From assembly GCA_022495005.1 (NCBI GenBank), contig JAGYXB010001801.1, positions 806,001-870,000 on the forward strand: a stretch of 64,000 nt of DNA, read 5' to 3'. The stretch is from Rhyacophila brunnea. Lineage: Eukaryota > Arthropoda > Insecta > Trichoptera > Rhyacophilidae. Positions 22,560 through 35,350 of this stretch are shown piece by piece; position 1 is the stretch's first letter; every line of letters starts with the position of its first letter. The notes under the pieces were generated by a model, which had not been told where the DNA came from, searched no databases, and saw only the letters and a list, made by a program, of their open reading frames with translations. The position numbers were made by a program, and so were the translations under genes.

Positions 22560-25500
22560 ATGATGATAATGAAATAGTTGTAATATTATTTTGAAAAATG
22601 GTTGTGGTATTGTTGAGTCTGCTATCTTCCAATTAGAGCGTGTTGAAAATAAATGTTCGTTAATATAAATCATGAATTATTTCGAAAGACTTTATTTATT
22701 CTTTGGACCGTCCAATAAATATCTAGTCTGCTACATAATCTGATTCTTGACAAAAACAGCTGTAAAAATGTATTCAATACAGAACATTTATTAAATGTGT
22801 CACCTAGGAAAGATATCGCCCGTGTTTCCGCGTACGCACGTGTAGGGATGTCCAACAAGTATCGATTTTTTGAAACATCAATACTTTTTTGACCTTACTT
22901 ACTATCTTGAGTCCAGACTTTAATTGGTCTTAGGGTCTTCAAAAAATGTTTTGGACTTTTGTTTTTGAGCAAGCTAGATATTGTTGCGATACTTTGCGTA
23001 CATCTCGTTCGACTTCCCATTTTAGAGTAATTTCACTCGAGCACGTCGCGTCTTCGCGTAGATTTATTGCGAGAGCTTTTTTGTTCCCTGCTTTTCACTT
23101 ATTATAATTTATATTATTATTACACTCATTTTCTCGGAACGAATTGGATTGGATTTATCACACTCAATTTTTATTCATTTATGTTTTATTTTCTTATTAA
23201 TGTTATAATAGCCAAAAGATTCAAATTTCTTTTCTTATTATTGAGGTGCTAGGTGTGATCCTTGTGGGACTCCTTTGTAAAATTATGTTTTATAGATTTA
23301 AAAAAATGGAATTTTATTCTAAAGCAACAAAACAATAGTTTCATATGGGGTAGCGCTTAAAAATTAACACACTAATTCTACTTCTCTCCTATGTCCCTAT
23401 AAAATATAAATACATTTTTTATTAACCTAAAAATTCCAGTGGCACCAGTATGATGAATTTCCGGCCAGGAAATTCCTTTAAATGCACCAGTAACTCAGTA
23501 ACTGTCGCTTTGTCGATCCAGTCTTCTTGGCAAGGCACGTAATAATAGTATTTTCTAGCCTTGGTTATCTTCTCTCACAATATTTAAAAACTGTCGGCGA
23601 TAATAATATTATTTACTTGCGTTAAAAAAACAATGATATTTTTTAATTGATTGCCTCGAGCGTATTGTACCTTTTAAAAGCTAGAAATAGTACAACCTTT
23701 ATAGAAATCTTGATCAGTTATGTCTAATACAAGAATAAACTAATGTTATCAGAACCGACAATCAATAGGCACATTCAGGCGAAATTGTTTCTTTGTTACA
23801 TTTATGTATTTATGCATTTAACTATAACTATTCTGTACCTCCTCTCAGATGGTGAATATGGCCACATAAAATGGCAGTCCCAATAAAGTTATCGTAACAA
23901 TAATATTATAAATGAAAATTATATTGTTTGGGCAGAGGGAGGGTGACTTCCAACGTTTCTTGCAGAAGTCTATATACCAGCAAGTCAAGCCACCGTACTT
24001 TACACGTGATATACTTGGCGGTTCTTGATCATCCATCCGTGCAATGTTTACCGGCCCATTGCGGGTAGTTAAATCTGACGACGGTCACCTTAATCAGAGA
24101 GCGCATAAAGATCACGATTGTAGCGTCGTCACTAAATGCTGTGGTCGTAGTAGATGAGGCCAATGATTTTTCACGGTCACGCAACTTCTGGGTAATTGAA
24201 AATTCGACAAAACTATTTTTGATACCGCATGGAGAAGTACGTATAGTACCTACACACTGATAGTCTGCAGCACGGCGCCCTTAGCCGGTGTTTATCGTCA
24301 TGCTGATTATGTAGAATGGTTTTTATTTGAAAATCATGATAATTAATTACAGTGTATCGATATGTATTAGCGCGCGTGTGTGTGTACGATACAGGTATCA
24401 CTTGCCTTCCCGGAATTCGGTCAACTCACTCTCGGTAAGTAATCATTTGTTATAATTCTTACAGGTAATTTATACATACGGAACATATAAAATATATATA
24501 TTTTTTTATTATTTACTAAAGTGAAGTTCTGATAGTTATGAGGCTGCTAAAAGTCGGTCCTGCCCAATCCCCGAAGGGTGGTTATTTTAGTGGATGTCAG
24601 TCAATACCTAGTTCATATTATATACTTGAACTTAACAAAACTGTTATTTTTGTTAGATTTTCAAGAAGTGTATTGCATTATTTATGCGGTATGTAAGTAC
24701 GTAATGTAAAATATTACCTATTCGAGTTCGTTGCTTTGCTGCGTTGGTTTAACGACCTGCTAATTTGATGTATACTAACTAATCCGGAGAGATAGTATTT
24801 TTTAAAGATCGTTAACACCGATCGTCTGGACTATTTTACGATTTTAATTTTTATTCTTCTTGTCTAATTATTATTTGAAATAGCTTCCGGTCGGCGGGTA
24901 ACTATGATATTACCTATCAACATGGCAACTTTAAATGTTGGTACCTACTCATTTTTGATAAAGCTTGCATGTGCCGTAAAATATACCTTTTTTAGACAGT
25001 GTTGGTGTGTCTGTTCACGACTTTTATGTTTCGATTTCACGTCTGGATATGCTTTGTTTTCATCAAATCCATTGTTTTGATTCCATTCCAAATCGTTATC
25101 CCAAAATAATTGGCGAGTATTTCGATGCTCGGTACGTTCTCCCGAATCTTCTTTTGCTACTAAATTATTACTGTAATAATAGCTTACCAGGGATGTCGGA
25201 ATAGATATGTGCCACTAAAATATTTACCATATAAAAATATTACATACACCGACCCATTGATGTAAAATACATCAATGCACCGACCAGTTTTGCCAACTGT
25301 CGTTGACAAATACATGCCAGACGGGGTATGAAAACATGCTATTTGCAGAAAAAAACGTTAGATTTTGTGAAAATACAATTGCAAGTAAATTTACTTATTC
25401 TACCAATAACGAAGTCAATAACTTTGCTTTCGCGTATCGAAAAGAAGTGCAGAAATGGCGATACGTGTAAAAACCACACATTTTAACAGAAATATATTTC

Positions 25501-26327
25501 AAAATTGACAACAAATACCTATATTGTGTCAACGACGCTCAAGTTTCGGTTCATGTTTGAAGACGAGAGCTTCTTTTTTGTAGGACAGATGAATAATTGT
25601 TAAATTATTATTTAATATACGCGGAGATTTGGAATAATATACAAAAACGTTCAATAAGGCATGGAATTGTTTCATCGTGTTATATTTCTCACTAAAATAT
25701 GTACCGATATCCTGCATTAAGTATCCGATAGTCAGAAATTTGATGCGCATGAAAATACAAAAACTAAGTATCTAGCTTTTTTTCAACACATTTAAAGCTG
25801 TTGGAGGCATCAACGCCAGTAAAAACGACACATGCCAGATGCGTTTTTTGCAAGTTAGATGCCTATCAAAAAATGCTAGATCTGGCAAGAAACACGCTAA
25901 ATTGGCAACGCTGGCAACGACTAGTCTACAACACTTATTTGAATGGTGTAATTATCATTTCGTCAAATAAATGTGGACTGTTCACAGCCTTCCCGTAGTT
26001 GCCACACGGTATTGCTTTTTTTATATTAAGTAAATAACGTGGATTAAGTGTGTATCTATATACCTACTGTAATATTAATTAAAATAAATCACGGCATGTA
26101 GCACATATTCCCCATAATTTAACAACGAACAAGACCAGTGTCGTCCGCCGTTTGTCCAAGTAAGACTTTTATGAAGTGTTTTTTAAAGTTAAAGGCGTCT
26201 ACAGAATTTAGTTTGTTAGAACAATATTGTTAGCCATTCGCCCAACCCACTGAAATAAATACACATATTTTAACCAGCCGCGAGTTTGAACCCGCGATTC
26301 ACGGCTTCGTATTTATACTACGAGCTT
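22560..26327. other. Gene-free AT-rich stretch
   Basis: No coding exon, RNA gene or clear mobile-element end found. Only short chance frames of up to about 73 codons are present. Confidence 0.4.
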
Positions 26328-26508
26328 TTGTCCAGATGACGCGTGTCTCGCCGCGAGTGCATGTAGGCAGCTCAATGAAGCTACCTGTACCTCGACTCCG
26401 CGCGAGAAGTGAAACGCGGCGATTACACGTGGACGGCTCAATGAGGTCACATGTGCCTTGAGTGCGCGCGAGTTTTTACGCGCGGGTAAAATCGCGCCAT
26501 CTGGACAA
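26328..26508. mobile_element. CpG-rich MITE F with internal 67-bp duplication
   Basis: TTGTCCAGATGACGCG opens and CGCGCCATCTGGACAA closes; the ends are 16-bp inverted repeats with one mismatch. Inside, 26353-26419 and 26419-26485 are two diverged tandem copies of a 67-bp unit, each with GGCTCAATGA or GCAGCTCAATGA followed by CGCGCGAG or GCGCGAG and ACGCG. The superfamily is unknown. Confidence 0.72.
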
Positions 26509-28510
26509 GGCTTAAGACGATCGATGCTATTTTTTACGATGCTTATTTATTTCTATTGTCTGGACTAGGATTAAAAGGGCAAATAGTTAATATCTACGAT
26601 TGTAAACGAATTTCCACTTCGTTATTTTATAATGCCTTTATTTCTCACTATGAATATATCGGTGTTAATGGCCTCCATTAACATCGAGTATGGTTAGTGT
26701 ATATATTATGAATTATGTATATCAAAAAGTATAATATCACGGGGAATTATGCTATTAATCCAGTTGTATTATTCTAACCTTTTCGCTCTCGGTCGGCACG
26801 CGAAGAGAATTATTTTATTTATTACTCGCGTCTGGCAAACGAGTGGACGTGCTCGCGAAAACTTTCATTAAGTTGCTCAAAAGCGCTCTGACAAAAATGT
26901 CAAAACACTTTCCCATCAAGACGCGCGAAAAGCGCACATGGAATTTTTGGCCTTTCCGTTTATATTTTATTGTATACATTCAACTGCTGTCTGTTTATTC
27001 TTCACATGATAATATTCGTCGCTGGTCCGTTTATACGAAGCTGTTTTATACTTGGACACGTGACTAATTTGGTGTATTTGTGAATACTCAGGAATACCTA
27101 TATTCATTCATGTTCTTGTATAAATATTGCAATGCATGAGAAATCAACTAATGTATCTACATTCTAATGGATTTAAGTTATGTACTATTCCATTTGAGTC
27201 GTAATTATAAACAATAAAATCACTACACTATTAGGTTTTGACGATTTATACGCTTATTGAGTGTATTATTAGTGACAAGGCAGGGGTTTTTTTACAAACA
27301 CTAACAACTATTCATATTTTGTTTGTTATATTTTTTATTGTGATCCTTGACTAAGAGGTAGGTGATAAAGTTTTTGCCTGCTTTATCATATTAATTTGTT
27401 ATATAAGTTAGAGTTAACTGTATTCGTTGTCAGTGTGTATTTACCTTTTGGTGAGTGCACATAGTGCCCGAAGATGCCGAGTTGTGCATACTTTGGTCAC
27501 ATTACGCCATCCCGAGAGATATCAACTTCCGGATGTTATCATTCAAAGGAAGATTTACGATATGTAAGGCTCTGGTAGAAGAGGAACGCTCTGGCTCAAG
27601 AATTTTAGAGACAGCATTTGAGTTTAACACTCTATCCCTGTTTGAAGCAGCGACAGACAGGGAAAAAATACATAAAATCAATTGAGATCGCTTTAAAATG
27701 ACACTTGTTTAAATTAAATATGACATACTTAATAAAAATCCTTATCTGTTGGTTTGAAATATTGAATTACATACGTGGGGTTAATTAGCGAACATTATTA
27801 TAAACTTACGGGATGCTTCCGAGGAATGCAATTCTGCGTTCCCAAAAATGACAGAAAACACTCACAGAAACTGAAGCTGCTCGGGGGTAGAACGTTTCGT
27901 TCAAAACACGATATGTGGGATCCCAACTTTGCCAATTCTTTCCACGTATGTATTGTAGAATTTTCTTCTTTGTTTTCCTCATCAGATTAAATCCTCAACC
28001 TCGCATATCGGTTTGTTATGTCATCTTTGAGGATTTTGGTTTCGATGCATCTGAATGTCGCAACACACCGCTGTGCCTGCGCTACCCTCGATCCCACGAT
28101 TAGATGAAAATTGTACGAACCTATTACATTTCGCTACAGCACAGTTCATCGTGAACTATTTGATAGGTTCCACTTTATACTTACGAGAACCTACCAGAAT
28201 ATTATATAAAATTTACGATATGCTTGAATTTCCAATTTACTTACGGTGCTTTTTATTACGTATTTTGTAAGTGTTTCATTTAGAAATGAATTTGATCACT
28301 ACCGGTGAACATATGATATGGCCGATTGCATAGGTACGTATTAATTTTCGGACACGCGATCCCATTTTTCACTATATTGGTAATATGAAGATTTTCCTAC
28401 ACGTTTGCTGTCTGTTCTAATATTTTGTTTTTTTTGTGGACTGTTTGAAGAATTAATCAATGTAGATTGTAGTCTATACTTATATTCTTATATATAAGAA
28501 AATCTCCGTG
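26509..28510. other. Gene-free stretch; one unassigned frame
   Basis: A 76-codon frame at 27455-27685 has a fairly balanced amino-acid composition but no recognisable domain. The DNA around its start (GTGAGTGC-CATAGTGC-CGAAG) also occurs near 6447 inside element C, so it is probably repeat-derived. Confidence 0.35.
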
Positions 28511-28900
28511 CATTATTGAGTGACGTCGCCGACGGCAGTTAGCCAAACGTGCTCAGGTAGGCCGCCTGCCTCCTCAACCCCACGTGACGTGCCGTCGATT
28601 CTCACCTGAGCACGCCGCACAGCCGATACACAGGTACAGGTTCGACTCCCACGCGCCGATAATGTTTTCCATTATCCGTAGCTGTGTTGTTTATCTGCCC
28701 GTGCATGAGCTCACTGACGTAATCCTCTATTCCGGCCACTTCGCGAAACCTACCGCACGGTAAACACAACGCAGCACGGCGCTTCGTGCCTTTGACGCCT
28801 CACCTGCGAGGGAAAGCGTGTATTATGCGATGGAACACTGCCCGTGAAAACTATCGTAAACACGACGGAATCTCTACCGCTCAATTCAAATTTTTATAAC
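28510..28900. promoter_or_regulatory. CpG-rich block: candidate promoter or GC-rich SINE
   Basis: About 390 bp, clearly richer in CpG than the flanks, with TGACGTCG and CACGTGACGTG sites typical of promoters. Against this, GGTTCGACTCC near 28637 is a perfect tRNA B box and GTGCTCAGGTAGG near 28549 resembles an A box. An inverted pair, CGTGCTCAGGT and ACCTGAGCACG, is also present. If it is a promoter, the plus-strand MRTF gene is the only candidate client. Choosing between the two needs transcript data. Confidence 0.35.
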
Positions 28901-31330
28901 GGTTAGCCGGTGATTAAGTGACCCAGTGACGGTGAAAGTGGCCAACATATGCCATGGAAGAATAGTGCTAAAAAAAAACAAAAAACAAAAACAATCTGTA
29001 GGTTTGTTTTCGTCTCCTCGACGTTGTGACCTTAAAAATAAGTGACAAATAAATGTAAAGATTGACCAAGTTATCAAATAATAAATATACAATAAGTAAA
29101 ATACTACATTATGTAGGTTTTGTTTTGTGTAATAGCATTCATTCTACCAGCTTGTGAATGTAACTTGGATGATGTCTGTGGATAAAATTTTCTTCGAATG
29201 TGTAATTAAGTACAGTGTGGCGCAAAGTGTACATAAACTATCGAGTAACTATTTTTAGTGCGGTGTTATAAAAATAATGTGTTTCATTTGGACGGCGTTA
29301 AATTCGGAGCATATCCTTTCCGGCCCTTCGTCATCGGAAGATGTCACATGAAAGATATTTTTTTACCTCAACTCTTCGCCTGTTTTAATATTATTTATTA
29401 TATGGTTACGATTTTAACGTTTACTGGGCGTGTCATTAGTTTCGATCATTGAAAACTGATGTCAAGGATCGCAGTCAGGATTCGTCGAAAATTGTAAGTT
29501 TTACAATATAACTTCATTTATTCATTGGCTATATTATTATAGTATTTTGGAAATGTATTTTGTTATCCCTAAAACGATTTTCTTTTATCAAATTATAAGT
29601 GCCTGATAAGATAATTTGCTATCTCATGAACTGTATAGTTGATGTTCGGATTGTTATCTTGTCAATATGTTATAAGTTATAAATAAAATAACACAATTGT
29701 TGCTTGATTATTTGAACTCTTACAGGTAGGTTTAAATTTTTATATTTAGGGTATAAAAGTGGTAGTTATATCTTGATAATATAATAATGGTATTTGTATG
29801 TACTAAGGATTTATAATATCAAGTCTAAAAGAATCTTATTAAAAATATTAATAAAATATATAATTAATGGCGCATTCTTTTGGTCCACAGGGTCAGGCCG
29901 TTGTGATTGAAAGCTTGTTTATATTGAAATGTTTTCAATATAATATTTATTGTATTTTGATGCCACAGTTTTAAGTAATTATAGCTGCGTATGGTGACAT
30001 CATAATTTAAACACGTGTGTTATGTTGAATTATGGCATTTATAACTGAACTACATTATTGCATTGACTAATCTCTTCAATATCCAAACGGAATGAATTTA
30101 TTAGGATTGACATCTACCACTTCGCTCAAATCTTAAAATCCATTGATAAATATTGCTCCAAGAGTGTTTTGATTTAACCCATACGTATTTAAGAAAACAT
30201 ACCACTTTAAAAAGTAATTTCTCAGTTTTGCGGAAACGTAACTTATTAACGTTGTCCAATTTAGTAAAACATAACTATAATTTAAATACATAATAAGACA
30301 TAAAATATGTATTATGTTTTCTTGGTAATTAGTGGGAGATTATTTATTTCTATAAGTGAGAGGGGTGGTAAGAATTTTTATGCTTAGGTGCAAAAAAAAT
30401 CCATCCACAATCAAACAATAAACATTTTTTAGCTCTTGCATTTTTTCCATCTAAGTCGACAGCTTTCTTTTAACTCTTCCTTCCGATCCAATCGGCTTTT
30501 CCCCAAAATTATTTAACCCAGAATCTAAATTGAGCCACAATTGTCAGGTGACGGTGGTTGAAATTTTACATGGATTCTTTACTACAATTCTTTCGAGTGG
30601 AAACAGAATTTCCCCGCCGGCCAAACGTGGCACGCGTGCCATTTCTCATGTCGACCAGGATACAAGTATCACACTATAATGAATAATTAGGTAGGTAATT
30701 GCTACTTTTTGATTGTGCTTTGTTTATTGTAGGATGCATATGCACTTGAAAAATACTATCGCATGCCATTGGGGTTATCCATTTTACATTTTCGTAGAAT
30801 TATTCATTGTTAAAACAATAACAATTGAACTGCAACTTAATAAACAATATGTATAGATTACTTTCTGAATAATATGTATGCTAATTGCTAACGATACGTG
30901 GTTATATTAATAGCACTTGTTTGACAGTGTGTTCTTTGTAATAGTTTCAGTTAAAATGATTAATTAAAAAGAAAGCTATTATTTTTCCTCAGAGAAAAGG
31001 AAACCAATGTAAGAATAGCATGTGGGTCAACGTGTAAATCGTCAATGTCATTTGAAATATTGTAACCATTAGTCCCACTGTGGAAGGACCAATTTCCTTC
31101 AATTTGTATGGTGACAGGACATAGCGAAAAGGTCGATCGACGGCGTTGAACTATCCATTCGGGCCGATAAAATATTACTTTGTTCTATAAATGAGATCTT
31201 TTCCAATTTCGTCTTCCAATCCCTTTTGTTGCGAACGGATGATTTATATTTAGACGTACAATTTGGTTTTAACTCCATTCGTTTAAGACATGTTAAAAGT
31301 ATGTTTTCTTGAACTTACGTGAATACTGTA
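28901..31330. other. AT-rich stretch; no gene seen
   Basis: A strong donor-like GTAAGT at 29494 follows a moderately GC-richer segment (29251-29493), which could be an untranslated exon, but there is no coding evidence. Nothing else was recognised. Confidence 0.3.
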
Positions 31331-31344
31331 TAAATTTACACAAT

Positions 31345-31465
31345 TGGAGAACACCTCAGATAATATACCTTCTAGTTCTTTGAGACACGCGGGACTCGAA
31401 ACCGCATCCATTGAATTCCGGCCATTGTGCTTAACCAATTGAACCATCTGCGTCCTACTTAAATA
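31345..31465 (-). mobile_element. tRNA-like SINE head or tRNA pseudogene
   Basis: The minus strand reads GGACGCAGATGGTTCAATTG and on to GCGGTTTCGAGTCCCGC. TGGTTCAATTGG is a good A box and GGTTTCGAGTCCC a good B box at normal spacing. The acceptor stem pairs poorly and the anticodon loop is not clean, so a functional tRNA is unlikely. Confidence 0.55.
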
Positions 31466-32689
31466 CGGCAAAATTAACTAGTATTCATACATATGAAGTG
31501 CTTCACAAATTGCGTTAATATTAGCAGTCGGTTTTTGTGGTTTGAATAAAGGTGCCAATAATAGGTAGATAACGTCGTCAAGATCTCTCCAAATTTTAGT
31601 TTTAACGTAGGTACTTGCGCTTGCTAATACTTTAATGAACTATTTTTTATGTTGCATTACTAAAATTCGTTGAATAAAAAAATAGTTTATTGCATACTTA
31701 CCTATAAGAAAATCTCTTGAATGGTTTAAAATCTACCGATAACTGAACATTGTATACTTCGTCAATTCGACGTAGGTTTTGAACTGGCTTCATTCTCAGT
31801 AGGTACCTACATAGAAACAAGTTAATCGTATGCGCTGCGGCCTGAATAATGCGAGAGATTCAAACTCGAGTAATCGTAATTATTCTATTATACGTATTAC
31901 AGGATTATTTCGATTCCCTTAAAATTGGCCTCGGTGTTTCATATTGGTTAAGTCCCTATCTGTATTCCACAGTGTGTATGTACGTCTCAATTACATTGGC
32001 CCCTGGCGTCTTTACGAAACATCACCGTGTCTATGGTCTATTATTATATAATAACTTATATTATAAAGCATACTATATGGTTACGTCGGCAGGTACAGTT
32101 GTCATTATTCATTATTAGACTCATTAAACCATTCATAATAGATAATCATTGGTATTGATTGATTTGCGTCGATTTGTAGGGCGTACCTTCGGAGCTTAGT
32201 CGCGGTCCGCCTGGCAAGGTTGAATGAAAACTAAACCCATTGTGTGGCCTGGGAACTCCCTTCTCATTAAATTACTACCGAATACTTATATTTCAAGTAG
32301 GGTTGTCAATAATTTTTGAGACAATTCCAGGACTCGTGGTCTGAAACGGGAATTAAAAACATTATATATAATTTTACAATACCCACTCAAAAACAGTTAA
32401 CTATCCCGTACCTACCCAGGTGTGTAATTCACAAAAATGAAGAAGGGATGCAAAGAGGTGTGTCTGTTGAAAATTACATTTTAATGCGATTCGATATCTT
32501 CACCGATAAAAAGAAATAAAACAGCTATATTAGAGATATTAGCAAATGGATTCCACTTTGGTGTTCAATTCTGACGTACCTATTATAAGAGTGTTGGACT
32601 CAAACCCAGGCCGATGAGTGTGCGTTTGATGTATTCGAGGGAAAGGTGTCGCGTAGGATATAATATGGACCCTTACTGCTGGTACATTC

Positions 32690-32935
32690 TGGAGTTCTAC
32701 AACATATTCCAAGAATAATGTATCTCCGCATTCATTAAACTTGATAGAATCAGATGGGCGAACTACATCGCAAAAATTGAGTGTCCAACAACCGATGGGG
32801 TGAGTTATCCAGGATGTGGACTGGCAGGTTCTAACTTCGGTGGTTACCAGGTGGTGGAAACCTGGAAAACACTGGCTCAGGGTAGGTGGAAGAGACTAGG
32901 ACTCGCCCCGGGTATTGTCAATTTGTTATAATTAT
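32690..32935 (+). pseudogene. LINE reverse-transcriptase 3' tail
   Basis: The plus-strand reading gives RWANYIAKIECP, later VVETWKTLAQGRWKRLGL. This is the pattern (RWAGH-A, W-TLAQDR-KWR-LV) of the C-terminal end of insect non-LTR retrotransposon polyproteins. Frames are broken and no full domain remains. Confidence 0.6.
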
Positions 32936-34589
32936 GCCTGGAAGATGCATATTGTCGATAAGTCAGTGAACGATCGAGATCAAACCCATTACATATAGAA
33001 TTCTGTAGATGGATTTCTCTAAAATTCTGGGACGTTTTGAGTCCCGGATATGATTGAACCGGGATTATTGACTGAAATTTCTATTACAGTTGGCAATCCT
33101 AATTGTAACGCGTAAATTGCTCTTTCATTGTACAATTTACGACATGTCCACGCCCTGCTCGCCGAGTACCGTGTAGTATTCGCATTTACATTTTCAGAGC
33201 AACGAAGTATGTGGACCTACATAATTATTATCTACATAAGTATTTCCACAACAAAGTGTGTAAATACTAGTTTGGTAGAAATGTTTTTGGGTTTGTGGTT
33301 TCGATTGTTTGTAATTTGGAACAGTTGTGTTCATTTGTTATTTCGGGAATTTTCGGAATAAAATGTAAAGAAATAATACTTACATACTGACGGGAATAGT
33401 CAGACATACACTGACTGTTTACGAAAATTCAATCAAAGGTAGATAGGTATTATATTTCTATATTGATTTATTTCTTTAAAAATATTCTGTAAACTTTTTT
33501 GTAGGTACCGAAATGAATATTTAATTTCTAAACGAAGTTGAAATGGCAATCCAAAAAATACTGGAAATGAAATACCGGACTGGAATACCGGAAAAAATCG
33601 TTTTTTTCGGTTAGGTACATGTTCAAACACGCGCGTTAACATGATCTTACTCCCTACTTCAGTTATCGTTTGTCAACTTATGGCTACGGCCGTTGTAGCT
33701 TAACCACTGGGAAATGCCAATAGATATGTAGTGGCCGAATAATAACTATCAAATTCATCTATTGTTTATAAAAATATCAAGTTACTTTGCAGCGATACAT
33801 TCCCACTGAATGTATTTTCTAGTAAACAACATACAGATCGTCAGCGAAATTAGAGACGGTGTAGTATTACATATAACAATACTTAATTAGTATTACGGCA
33901 TATTGAGCTGAGTAAACGTTTCCCATAGTATTTGCTTACAACTATAATAACATAATATCATAGCGCATTATACTATTACTATATTATCTGAATAATCAGT
34001 TTTCTCGTAGTGTCATATTTTATAACAAATAATATTTCATTTCACTATTCGATTTAACGCATTCAGACCCCGTGTGCAGAATTATGCACACTTATTTTAA
34101 ACCTTCATAAAATATTCATTTTTCGTTTATTAAAACTTCACCATCTATGTGATTTTCGATCAATTAATACTCTTTGTTATAAATGGAACAATTAACTCCA
34201 TCTATGAATGATAAACTGACAATGATCGAATATGAAACCTATTCTGCACCGACATTGAACAGCGTTCGAGGTTAGTACATTTTATTATGATAAACTCAAG
34301 TTGAGGCATCGTTAAGCATTAGATATCAATTAATACATGGAATAATATATATAAACGACATGTTGAAAACATAAAATAAACAAAATATTAGTAAAATAAT
34401 ATTTCACAGACTTTTGAATTTACATGTGCATAATTATGCACAATTGGTCTCAACGTCACTACATAATATGCCGAATGCAGAAGTGTTATATATTTCTATA
34501 TCGGTATAAAACACCGTATTTTAGCAAAAATGTATGATTCTACCATTTCTACCAATGAAAAAGATATGGAGAAGCTTTTTGGACAAAAG

Positions 34590-34882
34590 TTTTTCTTCTT
34601 CGGCCATATCCGCCCCTTAGTTGGAGCAAATGGACACCACGCGGTGCCTCCAAGGATCCCTATCGCTTGCCAGTCTTCTTGCTTCATTCCATGTTAAACC
34701 AGCATCCCGTAGCTCCGCCATATACACTCTATAGATAGTATTTAGCGGCCTTCCAGGATGCCGGAATCCGGTCGGTTTGAAGAACAGGCAAGTCAGGTTG
34801 AGGTTCTCTTCTGGCATCCGCAGCACGTAGCCGAGCCAGGTCCAACGTCGCCTCTTCACTCTCGGTGTGATGAGAGACTGCT
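34590..34882 (-). pseudogene. LINE 3' tail inserted in element G
   Basis: The minus-strand frame includes KRRRWTWLGYVLRMPEENL, HPGRPL, and AGLTWNEARRLASDRDPWR. This is the C-terminal signature of RTE/BovB-like or similar non-LTR polyproteins. It is related to the fragment at 38768-39110. It begins inside the piggyBac-type transposase region. Confidence 0.7.
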
Positions 34883-35350
34883 TGATTTGTCTGATGATGA
34901 ACTGGCAGATATCCCAACACCTGTGGTACCGTCGAGATGTCGTGTACAAACCGATAGAGTTTTAAAGGTTTGGCCGATATATAATGCCATTAGAAAACGA
35001 TGGCGAAGATGAGATGGATTTGTACCACTTCCGCATGAGGCTATCAGGGTCAATGGTAAAGGCCAATAAAACTATAAATAAAAAAACCTGGCCGCCCTAG
35101 TGATATTAGTTACAGTGAGCCTCGAAAAAAGGCTAGGAAACCAAACGAAGAGGTAAAACCGATTCCTGAAGTCCAGTATGACCGCATTGATCATATGCCA
35201 CAACTGGACCAGAGTAAAGAAGCGAAAAGATGTAAAAATAATATACCTATGTAATAGAAAAAAAACACATTTTTACTATGATAAGAGTAATATTCATTTA
35301 TGCATAAAGAAGGAGAGAAATTGTTTAGAAACATATCACAGAAAAACATA
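34878..35350 (+). pseudogene. piggyBac-type transposase fragments
   Basis: Plus-strand reading: DLSDDELADIPTPVVPS (from about 34884), an acidic N-terminal-like piece. Then, after several stops, ARKPNEEVKPIPEVQYDRID (from about 35130) and in another frame THFYYDKSNIHLCIKKERNC with ETYH (35269-35340). The last piece resembles the C-terminal cysteine-rich domain of piggyBac transposases, with some cysteines lost. The catalytic core is missing, so the copy is inactive. Confidence 0.65.

Noticed and set aside
31345..31465. Functional tRNA gene on the minus strand
   Set aside because: A and B boxes are good, but the acceptor stem does not pair and the anticodon arm is irregular. Better as a SINE head or pseudogene.
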